Assembly (NCBI GenBank): GCA_026713825.1
Contig: JAPONS010000049.1
Location: 1-64,000 of the forward strand
DNA: 64,000 nucleotides
Source: Chloroflexota bacterium
GTDB taxonomy: Bacteria; Chloroflexota; Dehalococcoidia; Lucifugimonadales; UBA1127
Direction of reading: 5' to 3'
Under the pieces are notes generated by a model. That model ran no database searches, was not told the DNA's origin, and saw only the letters and a list, made by a program, of their open reading frames with translations. Below are positions 34,892 to 44,239 of this stretch, in pieces. Position 1 is the first letter of the stretch. Each line of letters begins with the position of its first letter. Position numbers and translations under genes: made by a program.

Positions 34892-37800
34892 CTAGACCGT
34901 GAGGCGCTTGTAGAGCTCCGGGAGGCGCTGGGGGAGCATGCTGATGTCCGAGAGCACCTCGTAGCCCATGTCGCCCATCATGGTCTTCAGGTAGTCGTGG
35001 CCCGCCTTGTCGACGGTGAGACAGAAGGGCATGATGCCCTTCTGCTTGCCTTCCAGGAGCGCCTTGCGGGTGTCGTGGACGGCGTACTCCTTCTCCACGC
35101 CCTCGCGGCTGTAGCCTCGGTCCTGGGGGCGCCCGTCTGAGATGAGGAAGAGCACCTTGGTCTTGGCGTCGATGTCGTCGAGCTTCTTGACGCTGTGCCG
35201 GATGGCGGGGCCCATGCGCGTGGCGTGCAGGGGCGTGATCTTGTCGATGCGCTTGTGGACCTTGTCGGTCAGGCCCTCGTTCAGGTCCTTGATGGTGTAG
35301 TACTCGACGTTCTCGCGGCCATAGCCGGAGAAGCCGTAGATGCCGTACTTGTCGCCGAGGGTTTCCAGCGCCTGGATGAGGAGGATGGCGCTCTCCTTCT
35401 CCAGGTCAATGATGCGCTTGTAGGTGCGGCGAGGCGGGCCGTCTCCGGCGCGGCGGTTGCGGAGCCAGAGCATGTAGTCGACAGGGTTGCCGGGGGCGTC
35501 CCATTCGTCGGGGCCGCCGCGGGACTCGTCGATGGCCTCGCCGGTGGAGGCGCTCATATCGAGGAGGAAGAGCACGGCAACGTCACGGTCGGTCTTGTTG
35601 CGGCGCCAGTAGACGCGGTCGGGCAGGCTGATGCCGAGGCGCTGGTCGACGATGGCCTCGACGAGGGCGTCCAAGTCGAACTCCTCGCCGTCCTGGAGGC
35701 GGCGAATCTTGCGGAATGTCTCCGGGCGCACCTGCTCAAACTGGCGGCGGATCTCCTGAATCATGTTGGAGTTGGCCTGGAGGATGGTCTGCCAGAAGCC
35801 GACGTCGCCCTCCGACATGGTCTTCTCCCGGACGACGCACCACCTGGGGCGGTAGTCGCCGGCGCGGAAGTCCCACTCGTCGTAGACGCTGGTGTGGGGT
35901 TCCTTGGCCTCCAGCGGGCCGCCCTCGTCCTCGATGTGGATGAACGGGCCCTGACCCTGCGCGGCCTCCTTGGGAGGCAGCTTCATGCCGACCTCACGCA
36001 TGAGGTTCTTGGCCGTCGCGCTGGTGTCGAGGTCGTAGTCGCCGCCCTGCTCGAGCTCGGCGCTCTGGGCGAGCAACTCCTCCAGCATCTCTCGGGTGAG
36101 CTGCGGGGCCTCGCCCTCGTTGGCCTGGCGCTGGGCCTCCTTCATTTCCTCAAGAAGCTGTACGAGCTCGGGCTTGAACTCTCCGCGATACTCGACGTCC
36201 TGGGGCGACTGGTAGGGCTGCTCGCCCTGACCCTCGCCCTCCTCCTGCTCCTGCTCCTCGGGCTCCGGCTTGTCCAGCCGCGACAGGAGGTCCTCGATGT
36301 TGTCCGGGTCCTCGTAGTCGTCCTCGTCCGGGACGTCGACCATGACCCACTGGTTTCCGGGGATGAAGTGGTTGGGGATGCCCGCGATGAAGAGGTAGAT
36401 GCGCAGCGTGGCCTCCGCGGCGTCCTCCACCGTTGCGCCGACGCGCATGACGCGCAGGGCGAGCTTGGCCATGAGCATCGCGTCCTCGCGCAGGTACGAC
36501 GCCACGGGAAGCTGGGTGCGCTGGCCGAGGCTCACGCGGATGAGGAACTCGACGAGGCCCTGCTGGGCGGGCATCTCTATGATGTGCGGGCGCTCTTCAA
36601 GCGACTCCGCCTGCAGGCGGCGGTAGGCGGGGCGAATGCCGCGGTACTCGCGGAGGACGCGGGCGTCGAGGCGGCTGTCCTCGACGACGGTGAAGATGTC
36701 GAGGGCCATCTTGCGCTCCGGGAAGACGTCGAAGAAGCCCTGCATGTCCGTGACCCAGCCGGTCTCGGCGGAGACGGGGCCGGACTCGACGGCTTCTTCA
36801 ACCGACTCAGGCTCCGCTTCCGGCTCCTCGTGCGACTTGTTGCGGATGTGGTGGCGGGAGCGCTGCACCAGTTCCCGGAGATCGCGGAACAGGGTGGACG
36901 GCTTCTCGTATTCGAAGCCGAAGCTGCCGAACTCCTGGTGCACCACCTGGTGCGTCGCGATGACCTTGAGCTTGGCGAAGTTCTCGGACTTGGTGGGCGC
37001 ACCGTCGATGAGGGCCGGGAGGTAAAGGGTGGTGCCCTCGATGGTCGCGTGGTTGCCGGACACCCAGCCTATGCCCTTGTCGACGAGCTCCTGGGACGGC
37101 GCGATCTCCATGTCGTTGCCGGCGAGCGCGCGGGAGTAGAGGCCCACGACGTCACGGACGCGGCTCAGCTCGACGCCGGCGGAGAGCTTGTCCAGCAGCT
37201 CCTCGGCGTAGGCGGACTCCATGCGGAAGAAGGCGAGGCCACTCTCCAGGTTCTCGCCCAGCAGGCGCGCGCCCTCACCGAACCAGGTCTCAAGCTGCGG
37301 CGTTGACACGCGGCCCAGCACGGAGGGCACGACGGCAAAGAAGGGCGGCACGGCCGGCGGCGCGACAGTGATGAGCCGCTCGCCGAGGCTGATGACGATC
37401 GGGTGCGTAGCGTAGTCGAGCTGGCCGAGGCCCTGGGAGCCATCGCGGAGGAAGGAGATGACGCCGCCCTGGCCGCTGCGCGAGAGGCGCTCGGCGAGGC
37501 TGAGGAAGCGGCCGCGCTGGGTGCGCTCGACGCGGCCGACGGCGCGGCTCCCCACCGCGAAGCAGTCCTTGACCTCGCGCCAGTTGCCGTTGGCGTCGGC
37601 GAGGGTGGTCACCAGGGAGATGAAGTTGTCGCGGCTTTCGCCGAGCTGCGCGAAGACCTGCTGGCTCAGGTCCAGGCACTCTGTTGCGAGGTCGTAGGAG
37701 CGCTGGGAGAGGATGTCAATGAAGCGGATGAAGCGCTCCATCTCCGGGAAGGTCATGGTCGGCACCATCTGGGGGCTGACCTCAAAGAACTTGCAGGCCA

Positions 37801-38215
37801 GCGCGGTGGACTTCCAGGTGCCTTTGGAGAGCGACTTGCCCAGCTCGCTCCAGCCGGCGACCTGCCGGGGCCGCAGGTGCGGGAGGGTGCCGGAGCTGGC
37901 GCGGAAGTAGGCCGCAGCGATGGTCGGCGACGACTGGCACAGGTCCGAGCCGTAGTTTGACCACGGGACGAAGTTGGCGAACGAAAGGAAAGGCAGGACA
38001 TCCATGCTGGCGGCATAGTAGTCAGTCGCCGCCTCCCATGCCCGAACGGACTGCCTGGCGATGGCCGCGCCCTGCTCCGCCCAGGTGACGAGGTCCTCAG
38101 CGGACAGCAGCGTGCTGGCCTTGTCGTGCGCCGACTCGTATTGCTGAAGCACTGCGACGGGGAACTGCGACAGCTCCCGGGCTATGCTCTCCAGGCGGGG
38201 GTCCTGCTCTGCCAT
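34892..38215 (-). CDS. Very large VWA-domain protein (NorD/CbbO-like) with zincin-like motif
   Basis: 1107 residues, well beyond typical NorD/CbbO. Residues 1-350 form a helical solenoid with recurring W/F-E-L-G type units. HQVVHQEFGSF (His422, His426) followed by VEDSRLD (512-518) resembles the HxxxH ... E layout of zinc metallopeptidase-like domains. An acidic Glu/Gln hinge (about 650-680) precedes a C-terminal VWA domain with the MIDAS DMSAS (886-890), a Thr in TPLHATRMG and an ISDGRP segment. The CbbQ/NorQ-type AAA ATPase two genes upstream is the expected partner, so this is likely a MoxR-type chaperone pair that loads or activates a client enzyme. AAAAGGAGG precedes the ATG; the gene overlaps the NUDIX gene. 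Confidence 0.85.
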   Translation of the reverse strand: MAEQDPRLESIARELSQFPVAVLQQYESAHDKASTLLSAEDLVTWAEQGAAIARQSVRAWEAATDYYAASMDVLPFLSFANFVPWSNYGSDLCQSSPTIAAAYFRASSGTLPHLRPRQVAGWSELGKSLSKGTWKSTALACKFFEVSPQMVPTMTFPEMERFIRFIDILSQRSYDLATECLDLSQQVFAQLGESRDNFISLVTTLADANGNWREVKDCFAVGSRAVGRVERTQRGRFLSLAERLSRSGQGGVISFLRDGSQGLGQLDYATHPIVISLGERLITVAPPAVPPFFAVVPSVLGRVSTPQLETWFGEGARLLGENLESGLAFFRMESAYAEELLDKLSAGVELSRVRDVVGLYSRALAGNDMEIAPSQELVDKGIGWVSGNHATIEGTTLYLPALIDGAPTKSENFAKLKVIATHQVVHQEFGSFGFEYEKPSTLFRDLRELVQRSRHHIRNKSHEEPEAEPESVEEAVESGPVSAETGWVTDMQGFFDVFPERKMALDIFTVVEDSRLDARVLREYRGIRPAYRRLQAESLEERPHIIEMPAQQGLVEFLIRVSLGQRTQLPVASYLREDAMLMAKLALRVMRVGATVEDAAEATLRIYLFIAGIPNHFIPGNQWVMVDVPDEDDYEDPDNIEDLLSRLDKPEPEEQEQEEGEGQGEQPYQSPQDVEYRGEFKPELVQLLEEMKEAQRQANEGEAPQLTREMLEELLAQSAELEQGGDYDLDTSATAKNLMREVGMKLPPKEAAQGQGPFIHIEDEGGPLEAKEPHTSVYDEWDFRAGDYRPRWCVVREKTMSEGDVGFWQTILQANSNMIQEIRRQFEQVRPETFRKIRRLQDGEEFDLDALVEAIVDQRLGISLPDRVYWRRNKTDRDVAVLFLLDMSASTGEAIDESRGGPDEWDAPGNPVDYMLWLRNRRAGDGPPRRTYKRIIDLEKESAILLIQALETLGDKYGIYGFSGYGRENVEYYTIKDLNEGLTDKVHKRIDKITPLHATRMGPAIRHSVKKLDDIDAKTKVLFLISDGRPQDRGYSREGVEKEYAVHDTRKALLEGKQKGIMPFCLTVDKAGHDYLKTMMGDMGYEVLSDISMLPQRLPELYKRLTV

Positions 38216-38796
38216 GGGACCTCCTTTTCCATGCCTTCCGCTATGAGTTCCAACATACGGGAAAGCATCTGGGCCGTAACGCCGAAAATGATACGGCCTT
38301 CATAGACGTACGTAAACCTTTTCACAAGCCCCTCAGGCCGCAGCAGACTCTCGTGACGGAGGTTGGCAGGGTCGTAGAGGGCGCCAAGGGGAGGCTCGAT
38401 GATCTCGTCAACCTCATACTCGCTGAGGGTGTAGGGGTAGTCCGCGGGGATCAGCCCGACAACGGGGTGGATGGCGAAGCCGTAGCGGGTGAAGTAGGGC
38501 TCTATAGCGCCGAGCACGCGCACGTCCTCCGGCGCAACGCCGATCTCTTCGTGCGCTTCCCGGAGGGCGGTGGACGTCAGGTCGGGGTCGGAGGACTCGA
38601 AGCCGCCGCCGGGGAAGCAGATCACGCCAGCATCAGGGATGTTCCGGCTGCGGCGCGTGAGCACGACATGGTAGCCGCCATCGCGCTCAAACAGCGGGAG
38701 GAGCACTGCGGCGTGCATAAGGTCATCCGGGAGAGCCGTAGCGGGCTCGGCCTTCCCCAAGAGGGCCTGTAAAACCTCCGGGGTGGGGATGTTCAT
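38182..38796 (-). CDS. NUDIX hydrolase, CoA pyrophosphatase type
   Basis: The NUDIX box CFPGGGFESSD....ALREAHEEIGV matches the CoA pyrophosphatase subgroup, with the upstream HVVLTRRS and the later PVVGLIPADYPY. It would cleave CoA to 4'-phosphopantetheine and 3',5'-ADP. It neighbours coaE, the last enzyme of CoA synthesis, which supports the call. The 3' end overlaps the VWA gene by 34 bases. Start ATG 38796 has GGAG close upstream. Confidence 0.88.
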   Translation of the reverse strand: MNIPTPEVLQALLGKAEPATALPDDLMHAAVLLPLFERDGGYHVVLTRRSRNIPDAGVICFPGGGFESSDPDLTSTALREAHEEIGVAPEDVRVLGAIEPYFTRYGFAIHPVVGLIPADYPYTLSEYEVDEIIEPPLGALYDPANLRHESLLRPEGLVKRFTYVYEGRIIFGVTAQMLSRMLELIAEGMEKEVPWQSRTPAWRA

Positions 38797-38807
38797 GCGC
38801 TCCAAAT

Positions 38808-39692
38808 CTACTCGAATATCGAGGAGATCACTTCTTCCATGCTCCGTTGCACCTGAATGTCGTCGGACAGGGCCCAGACGATGGATACCTGGCAAGCCTC
38901 GCGAGCCGGGACGCCCTGGCTGATGAGCTTGCCGGCGTAAATGAGCAGCCGGGTGCTGGAGCCTTCCTGTAGACCGTGGTCCTTCAGGTTGCGGACCTTC
39001 TCGCCCAGCTTGGCGAGGCTCATTGCGGTCTCGGCATCGACGCCGGCCTCGTGCTCCAGTATCTTCGCTTCGATCTCGGAGGGCGGGTAGTCGAACTCGA
39101 TGGAGACGAATCGCTGCCGGGTGGAGTGCTTCAGGTCCTTGAGGGCGCTCTGGTAGCCGGGGTTGTAGGAGATGACGAGCAGGAAGCCCTCATTGGCCTC
39201 CATGAGCAAGCCCTGCTTCTCCACGGGCAGGATGCGCCGGTGGTCGGTCAGGGGGTGGATGAGCACGGTGGTGTCCTTGCGGGTCTCGACGATCTCGTCG
39301 AGGTAGCAGATGGCGCCGACCTTGACGGCACGGGTCAGGGGGCCGTCGATCCAGCGGGTGCCCTCGGCGTCGATGAGGTAGCGGCCGACAAGGTCGCTGG
39401 CCGTGAGGTCCTCGTGGCAGGCCACGGTGACCAGCGGCACAGGGCGGACCTCCGAGCCGTTCTGCTGGCGAACCGAGGTTGGCTGGCTAAGCCGGTGGGC
39501 CATGTGCTCCACGAAGCGGGTCTTGCCGCAGCCGGTGGGGCCCTTCAGCAAGACGGGGATCTTCTGCAGGTAGGCGGCCTCAAAGAGCTCAATCTCGTTG
39601 CCCAACGGCATGTAGAACGGCTCATCCTCAACCACGTACTCTTCAATCTGAAGCGTCTGGAACCCTGTCCCTCTTGGCCTAGGCTGCTCCAT
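38808..39692 (-). CDS. MoxR-type AAA+ ATPase (CbbQ/NorQ/GvpN family)
   Basis: Walker A GPTGCGKT (51-58), Walker B ICYLDEI (128-134) and the sensor-region VISYNPGYQ are clear. The short 294-residue form with [14 protein letters not shown] and the [17 protein letters not shown] block is CbbQ/NorQ-like. These ATPases remodel a client together with a VWA partner; that partner is encoded two genes downstream. No RuBisCO, nitric-oxide reductase or gas-vesicle gene is in the window, so the client is unknown. The start overlaps the coaE stop by 14 bases. Confidence 0.92.
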   Translation of the reverse strand: MEQPRPRGTGFQTLQIEEYVVEDEPFYMPLGNEIELFEAAYLQKIPVLLKGPTGCGKTRFVEHMAHRLSQPTSVRQQNGSEVRPVPLVTVACHEDLTASDLVGRYLIDAEGTRWIDGPLTRAVKVGAICYLDEIVETRKDTTVLIHPLTDHRRILPVEKQGLLMEANEGFLLVISYNPGYQSALKDLKHSTRQRFVSIEFDYPPSEIEAKILEHEAGVDAETAMSLAKLGEKVRNLKDHGLQEGSSTRLLIYAGKLISQGVPAREACQVSIVWALSDDIQVQRSMEEVISSIFE

Positions 39693-40299
39693 GGTTACCC
39701 ACCTTTGCTTGAATTCGCTCTGCCCACAGCGATTCGACCTTGCTCCGGAGGTCGGTCAGACTGCCGTCATTGGCGATGACTACGTCCGCGTGGGCCTTCC
39801 GTTCCTCATCCGAGATCTGGGACTCCATCCGCTCAGCTATGGCCTGGATGGAGAGGCCGCTGCGCAGCCGCAACCGCCGGTAAATCTCATCCTGGGGCGC
39901 GGTCGCCAGCCAGACCTCGTCGACCAGCTCCGTCCACCCCGCCTCGACCAGCGTGGCCGAGTCTATCACAGTCACTCGCCTTCCCTGACGCTCGGCGGCG
40001 CGCAAGCGTTCCCGAATCATGTCAGCGATGGCGGGGCGCATGATGGCGTTGAGGCGGTCGAGCTCCTCAGGGTCCGAGAAGACGATGTCTCCCAGTATCT
40101 TCCTGTCAATCTGCGCGTCCGGGAGGAGGATATCTCGACCGAAGGCTTTGATGATCGCCCTCCAGGGCATAGTTCCCGGCGCATAGGCCTCGTGTCCAAG
40201 GAGCGCGGTGTCGATGATGACGGCGCCGTGTCCGGCCAGAATTCGGGAAACCTCGCTCTTGCCGGCGCCGATGCCTCCCGTGAGCCCAATGACTACCAT
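39679..40299 (-). CDS. coaE: Dephospho-CoA kinase
   Basis: It phosphorylates the 3'-hydroxyl of dephospho-CoA. P-loop [11 protein letters not shown] at the N-terminus, with [11 protein letters not shown], the lid segment and the C-terminal ERM.SQI.DEER motif. ATG 40299 is chosen over the longer frame because it places the P-loop at the usual position and has GGAG at 5-base spacing. Confidence 0.94.
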   Translation of the reverse strand: MVVIGLTGGIGAGKSEVSRILAGHGAVIIDTALLGHEAYAPGTMPWRAIIKAFGRDILLPDAQIDRKILGDIVFSDPEELDRLNAIMRPAIADMIRERLRAAERQGRRVTVIDSATLVEAGWTELVDEVWLATAPQDEIYRRLRLRSGLSIQAIAERMESQISDEERKAHADVVIANDGSLTDLRSKVESLWAERIQAKVGNHGAA

Positions 40300-40412
40300 G
40301 CCTTCTCCATTAGCCCCTGCCAAGGAACCCACCAAGTGTATCAGCGCAAATATAGGGGGTCAACCGCAATTTGGGGCCATATTCACGTTATGGCAATGAG
40401 GCGAGGGCCGGT

Positions 40413-41048
40413 CTACGCCACCCAGAGCAGCCATATGACGGCAGCGCTCACAAGGGGGACGGTCACGTTGTCCTCCACGGGGATGGGCAGGAACTCAACG
40501 AGGGCCGCGACGGCTGCGCCGACGAGCACGGGCCAGAGCGTTCCGTAGACGCCCGCCGCCCACAATCCGAGCGCGACGGCTGCCGCCACCGCGAGGAACG
40601 CCAGTGCACCCTCAAGGCTCTTGCCGCCTAGACGCCGACCAAGGATCCGGAGGCGCAGGCGACCGTAGCGCGTGCCGACAATGCCGGCCGCGGGGTCGCC
40701 CAGCGCGGTGAAGAGCAGGGCGAGCGCCGCAATCTCCCGGCCAAAGAGGAGCAGCACGGCCAGAGACGCCAAGGCGAGGTACGTCGCGGCCGTGGGCGTT
40801 CGCCTTTCTCTCGCCTTAAAGAACGGGCCCAGCAACGCGAGGAGCCGCACGTTGACGGCCGGCACAATTAGCCGCACCGCCTCGCCGGCGGCGAGTGTCG
40901 CTGCGGCGACGGCCGCAAAGTAGACCGCCGGCTTGTAGCCAATCGCGAGCGCGACGATGGGTATCGCGAGGGCTGCGCAGAGGTGAAAGGCGCGGCGCTT
41001 CCACGTGTGCTCGGAAGCTGCGGCTTGCGGTTGGGCGGGACCGGTCAT
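40413..41048 (-). CDS. Dolichol/phytol kinase-like membrane protein
   Basis: About six hydrophobic helices over 211 residues. The signature GDPAAGIVGTRYGR followed by GGKSLEGALAFL is typical of CTP-dependent dolichol kinases, phytol kinases and related polyprenol kinases. It would phosphorylate a long-chain isoprenoid alcohol. ATG 41048 directly follows a TATACT -10 box (about 41053-41058), so the mRNA may be leaderless. The gene is separate from coaE by 113 bases. Confidence 0.8.
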   Translation of the reverse strand: MTGPAQPQAAASEHTWKRRAFHLCAALAIPIVALAIGYKPAVYFAAVAAATLAAGEAVRLIVPAVNVRLLALLGPFFKARERRTPTAATYLALASLAVLLLFGREIAALALLFTALGDPAAGIVGTRYGRLRLRILGRRLGGKSLEGALAFLAVAAAVALGLWAAGVYGTLWPVLVGAAVAALVEFLPIPVEDNVTVPLVSAAVIWLLWVA

Positions 41049-41228
41049 GGGTGGAGTATACATTCCGGGAGGACCGGGCACGGGGGAGCGAAAACTGATT
41101 CGCACGTGAGATCTACTTGGGTTGCGCCCTATATTGCCGATAGGTAAACTTAGGCTAACCAATGCCGAATAATGCTTCGTAAAGGCGGCGCAGGAACGGC
41201 GGACGGAAACAGAGGGAGGACTCTTACA

Positions 41229-41555
41229 ATGGCAAAGCCGGAAGCGGTTACGGACTCGACGTTTGAGGCAGAGGTGGTCAACAGCGACCTGCCGGTGCTG
41301 GTGGACTTCTGGGCGGACTGGTGCCAGCCCTGCAAGATGATCGCACCCATCGTCGACGAGCTCTCAGACGAGTACGACGGCAAGGTCAAGTTCACCAAGG
41401 TGGATGTCGACTCCAACCCGAACACCCCCATGAGCCTGGGCATCCGCAGCATTCCCACGCTCATTGTCTTCCGCAACGGGCAGCCCGTGGAACAGATTGT
41501 GGGCGCCATGCCCAAGGCGCAACTCAAGCGGCGGCTGGACAGCGCCCTGGAGTAG
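41229..41555 (+). CDS. trxA: Thioredoxin
   Basis: The classic 108-residue thioredoxin. [15 protein letters not shown] has the redox pair as WCQPC (variant of WCGPC), followed by [15 protein letters not shown] and the cis-Pro [11 protein letters not shown] 41229 with GGGAGGA upstream. A 284-base spacer with terminator follows. Cytosolic, unlike the UGA-containing lipoprotein at 29.5 kb. Confidence 0.96.
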   Translation: MAKPEAVTDSTFEAEVVNSDLPVLVDFWADWCQPCKMIAPIVDELSDEYDGKVKFTKVDVDSNPNTPMSLGIRSIPTLIVFRNGQPVEQIVGAMPKAQLKRRLDSALE

Positions 41556-41691
41556 GCCCCGGAAGCATCGTCAGCGGCTATGGGAGTGGATGGGGCCCGG
41601 TGGCCCTTGCGGACTTCAAATCCGTTGCGCCTCGTGTCGGGGCGGGTGGGGTCGACTCCCTCGCACTCCCGCCACACAGAGAAGACCGCTT

Positions 41692-41729
41692 CCTGACGTT
41701 AAGGTGTCCGCGAGCGCGTCACCGTCAGG
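41692..41729. other. Inverted repeat in the trxA-downstream leader
   Basis: CCTGACG (41692-41698) and CGTCAGG (41723-41729) pair over a 24-base loop. It lies upstream of a terminator hairpin and could form part of a leader structure or an operator. Confidence 0.4.
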
Positions 41730-41785
41730 ATGTAAATGTTTCGCACTTCTGCCGGGCTGGTGCAGCCCTGCAGGCCAGTGGACGG

Positions 41786-41813
41786 GCCTCATGCCTTGCG
41801 CATGAGGCTTTTT
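41786..41813 (+). terminator. Rho-independent terminator just upstream of the next gene
   Basis: GCCTCATGC-cttgc-GCATGAGGC, a perfect 9-bp stem followed by TTTTT. It ends about 26 bases before the start at 41840, so either it terminates trxA, with the next promoter squeezed around it, or it is an attenuator in that gene's leader. Confidence 0.85.
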
Positions 41814-41839
41814 GCAACAGTTCAGGCAGGATGCCAGCC

Positions 41840-42469
41840 ATGGCGCAGGACGCCGTCACACGGGCTACATACAACGTAAACCCCGACGACCTGGAACGCA
41901 TGCTTCTCACCAAGGAGCAGTTGCCGCCGGGATCGGAGGGCTTCGAGGTGGTGCGCGAGGGGGAGCTCAGCAACGAGGCCATGGCGGACCTGCCCCTCGC
42001 CGGACACACGGCGCAGGGACTGCGGCAACTCGGCCGCGTCACGGGGTTTCAGCGCGAGTGGCTCACGACCGCTCCGGACGACAACCTGCCGGAAGGCGCG
42101 GACCTTGCGCTTGCGACCGTCGTGCACTTCATGGAGAGCCCGGAGGCCGTATCCAACTGGATGGAAAAGGTCTTCCTTGAGGAGTTCAGGGAGAAGGTTG
42201 GGCAGGAGCTGGGCCCCGGCCACCGGCTCGTCTCCGTGGACCGGCTCTCCCTGAGCACGCAGTTCCACCACGATGCCATCGGCGTCCGCGCTGTGCAGGA
42301 GGGACCCAAGGGCCTCGTCTCCTCAGCCGTTCTCGACTTCCGGCTTGGGCGGCTGCTGGGCGTCGTCTACGTGGTCACCTTCGGCGCCCAGAACCGGCAG
42401 GGGGGTACGGAGAACCTGGGCAAGACACTTGAACGCCACATGATCTCGGTGGCGCTGGGGGCGGCGTAG
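41840..42469 (+). CDS. Hypothetical protein, 209 residues
   Basis: No family recognised. The product is soluble, without signal peptide or membrane segment. It starts MAQDAVTRATYNVNPDDLERMLLTKEQLP, and a C-terminal half with alternating beta-like segments (AVLDFRLGRLLGVVYVVTFG) suggests an alpha/beta fold. In Chloroflexota similar proteins often begin with a signal; this one does not. ATG 41831 is a close alternative. A rho-independent terminator lies just upstream, so expression may depend on readthrough. Confidence 0.65.
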   Translation: MAQDAVTRATYNVNPDDLERMLLTKEQLPPGSEGFEVVREGELSNEAMADLPLAGHTAQGLRQLGRVTGFQREWLTTAPDDNLPEGADLALATVVHFMESPEAVSNWMEKVFLEEFREKVGQELGPGHRLVSVDRLSLSTQFHHDAIGVRAVQEGPKGLVSSAVLDFRLGRLLGVVYVVTFGAQNRQGGTENLGKTLERHMISVALGAA

Positions 42470-42475
42470 GCGCTT

Positions 42476-43372
42476 CTAGGTCAACTGCCGCCACTCGCCG
42501 CCCAACTCCGCAAAGCGCCGCACGAGCGCGTCCATCGTCCCCTCGGACACCGATAGCCCCTCGTCGAGCATGGCGGCGTTGGACTGCAGGTGCCGCAGGT
42601 TGGTGGTGCCGACGATGGCGGTGTCCACTTCCGAGTGCGAGAAGGTAAAGCCCATCGCCATGCGGATAGGGTCGTCCTCGCCTTCCAGAGCGCCCTGTGC
42701 CGACATGGCCTGATGACGCTCAAAGTACTGCTGCGCGTAGGGGTTCGCCACCTCAGCGCGTCCCCAGACGCCGTTGCCGATGGGCCGCTTGATGATGACG
42801 CCCATGCCCTGGGCCTCGGCGGCGGCGAAAAGCCCGTCGCGCGCCTTTTGATCGACCAAGCTGAAGCTGGTCTGCAGCGTCTGGAAGATGCCGCTCTCCA
42901 CCGCCCACATGGCGGCGTCATTGTCGCCACTGTAGCCGACGAAGCGCGTCTTGCCGGCGTCTCGGGCTTTCAGCAGCGCCTCAATGACGTCGCCCTGCTC
43001 GAGGATCTCGACGGTGCAGGAGTGGAGCTGCATGAGGTCCACGTAGTCGGTCTGGAGCAATCGCAGGCTGCGGTCGATGCTGTCGGCGACCGTTTGCGCA
43101 GTCCACGGCTCGCCCTGGTAGCCGCCCGCGACGTGGCCGCACTTGGAGGCGAGGGCGTACTCGCTGCGGCGGTGCGCGACGGTCTTGCCCACCAACTCCT
43201 CACTGTTGCCGTAGCAGGCGGCCGTGTCCAGGAAGTTGATGCCGATGTCCAGGCCGCCGTTCAACAGCGCCTCGACGGCGGACAGCTCCATTGGCGTGGA
43301 GCCGATCTCCGAGAGGCCGATGCCCAGCCGGCTGACCTGAATGCCCGTGGACCCCAGCGGGACAGTCTGCAT
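42476..43372 (-). CDS. Aldo/keto reductase
   Basis: A TIM-barrel NADPH-dependent reductase. It begins TVPLGSTGIQVSRLGIGLSEIG, with NFLDTAACYGNSEELVG (catalytic Asp and Tyr region), ASKCG and LMQLHSC (Lys and His). The C-terminal AIVGTTNLRHLQSNAAML holds the cofactor-binding Gly/Ser. GGAGGAACG precedes the ATG. The substrate cannot be predicted. Confidence 0.9.
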   Translation of the reverse strand: MQTVPLGSTGIQVSRLGIGLSEIGSTPMELSAVEALLNGGLDIGINFLDTAACYGNSEELVGKTVAHRRSEYALASKCGHVAGGYQGEPWTAQTVADSIDRSLRLLQTDYVDLMQLHSCTVEILEQGDVIEALLKARDAGKTRFVGYSGDNDAAMWAVESGIFQTLQTSFSLVDQKARDGLFAAAEAQGMGVIIKRPIGNGVWGRAEVANPYAQQYFERHQAMSAQGALEGEDDPIRMAMGFTFSHSEVDTAIVGTTNLRHLQSNAAMLDEGLSVSEGTMDALVRRFAELGGEWRQLT

Positions 43373-43558
43373 AGCTCGTTCCTCCGCTTGTTGGTGTGGT
43401 GTTGACGTTATGTACAGTCACTTGAGCCGTTTGGCCCGCCAAGAAGCCGCACAGAACGACCAGTCCGATTGGGTCTGCTCCATTGAGCATGGTACTATAC
43501 AAAACGGCCTGGCGTGAAAACGCGCGGCGTGAATCGCCGTGTCTCAGATAGGACAACC

Positions 43559-44239
43559 ATGGAAATAGATACTCTCCGATCAGAGATGGCCGAGTGGCCC
43601 GTTCAATGGCGATGGGAAGGCACGTCCGGCCATCCCCGAAGAATCACGGACAACTTTATGCAGGCACTGGAGGACGAGGGATTCACCGTCGACCTGGCGG
43701 ACGTGCCGATCACGCAGGGCCCGGTTGGCAACGTCGGCGAGTTCGAGGGCGCCCTCGTCGCGCGGTGGAAGCAGCCAAGCCTCTCGGCGCTCAAGCGGAA
43801 GTGGTTTGCCGCGGCGGTGGGGCTTGTACTTGTCCCGATCATAGTCGGCATCTTCATGATCAAGTACGCGCTGGAGGGGCGACGGCACGTCGTAGGCCTC
43901 GACTGGCGCGGCGAGGCCTACTCAACGACGGCCCGGGCGGGGCAGGTCAACTTCGGCGCGGAGCGCACGGGCATCGTGACCGACGTCCGCGTGACCATGC
44001 GCGGCGCGGTGCTGGACGCCGGCCGCAGAGTGAACGACCTGACGAACCTGCAACCAAAGCTGGACCGCATGCAATTCAAGCTCTCACACTCGCTGACCAA
44101 TCTTACTATGCCTACGCCGATGGCGCCGGGAGCGGGGCCCGACGGCGGCACAGTGGACGGCGCGTTCACGCCCGCGCCGCCGCAGCTTGAGGACGCAGCG
44201 CCGCCGCCCGCACTGGATGAAGGAAGGACGAACGGATGA
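43559..44239 (+). CDS. Single-pass membrane protein of unknown function
   Basis: I do not recognise a family. About 80 cytosolic residues precede one transmembrane helix (AAAVGLVLVPIIVGIFMI), and a C-terminal part with a Pro-rich end (MPTPMAPGAGPDGG, PAPPQLED) follows. An in-frame GTG at 43514 directly follows a TACTATACA box (43493-43501), so a longer leaderless form is possible. The stop overlaps the start of the next aldo/keto reductase (ATGA). Confidence 0.65.
   Translation: MEIDTLRSEMAEWPVQWRWEGTSGHPRRITDNFMQALEDEGFTVDLADVPITQGPVGNVGEFEGALVARWKQPSLSALKRKWFAAAVGLVLVPIIVGIFMIKYALEGRRHVVGLDWRGEAYSTTARAGQVNFGAERTGIVTDVRVTMRGAVLDAGRRVNDLTNLQPKLDRMQFKLSHSLTNLTMPTPMAPGAGPDGGTVDGAFTPAPPQLEDAAPPPALDEGRTNG

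Noticed and set aside
35195-37306. 703-codon plus-strand frame opposite the VWA gene
   Set aside because: A shadow of the VWA coding frame with biased Leu/Val/Ala composition; no start context and no motif.
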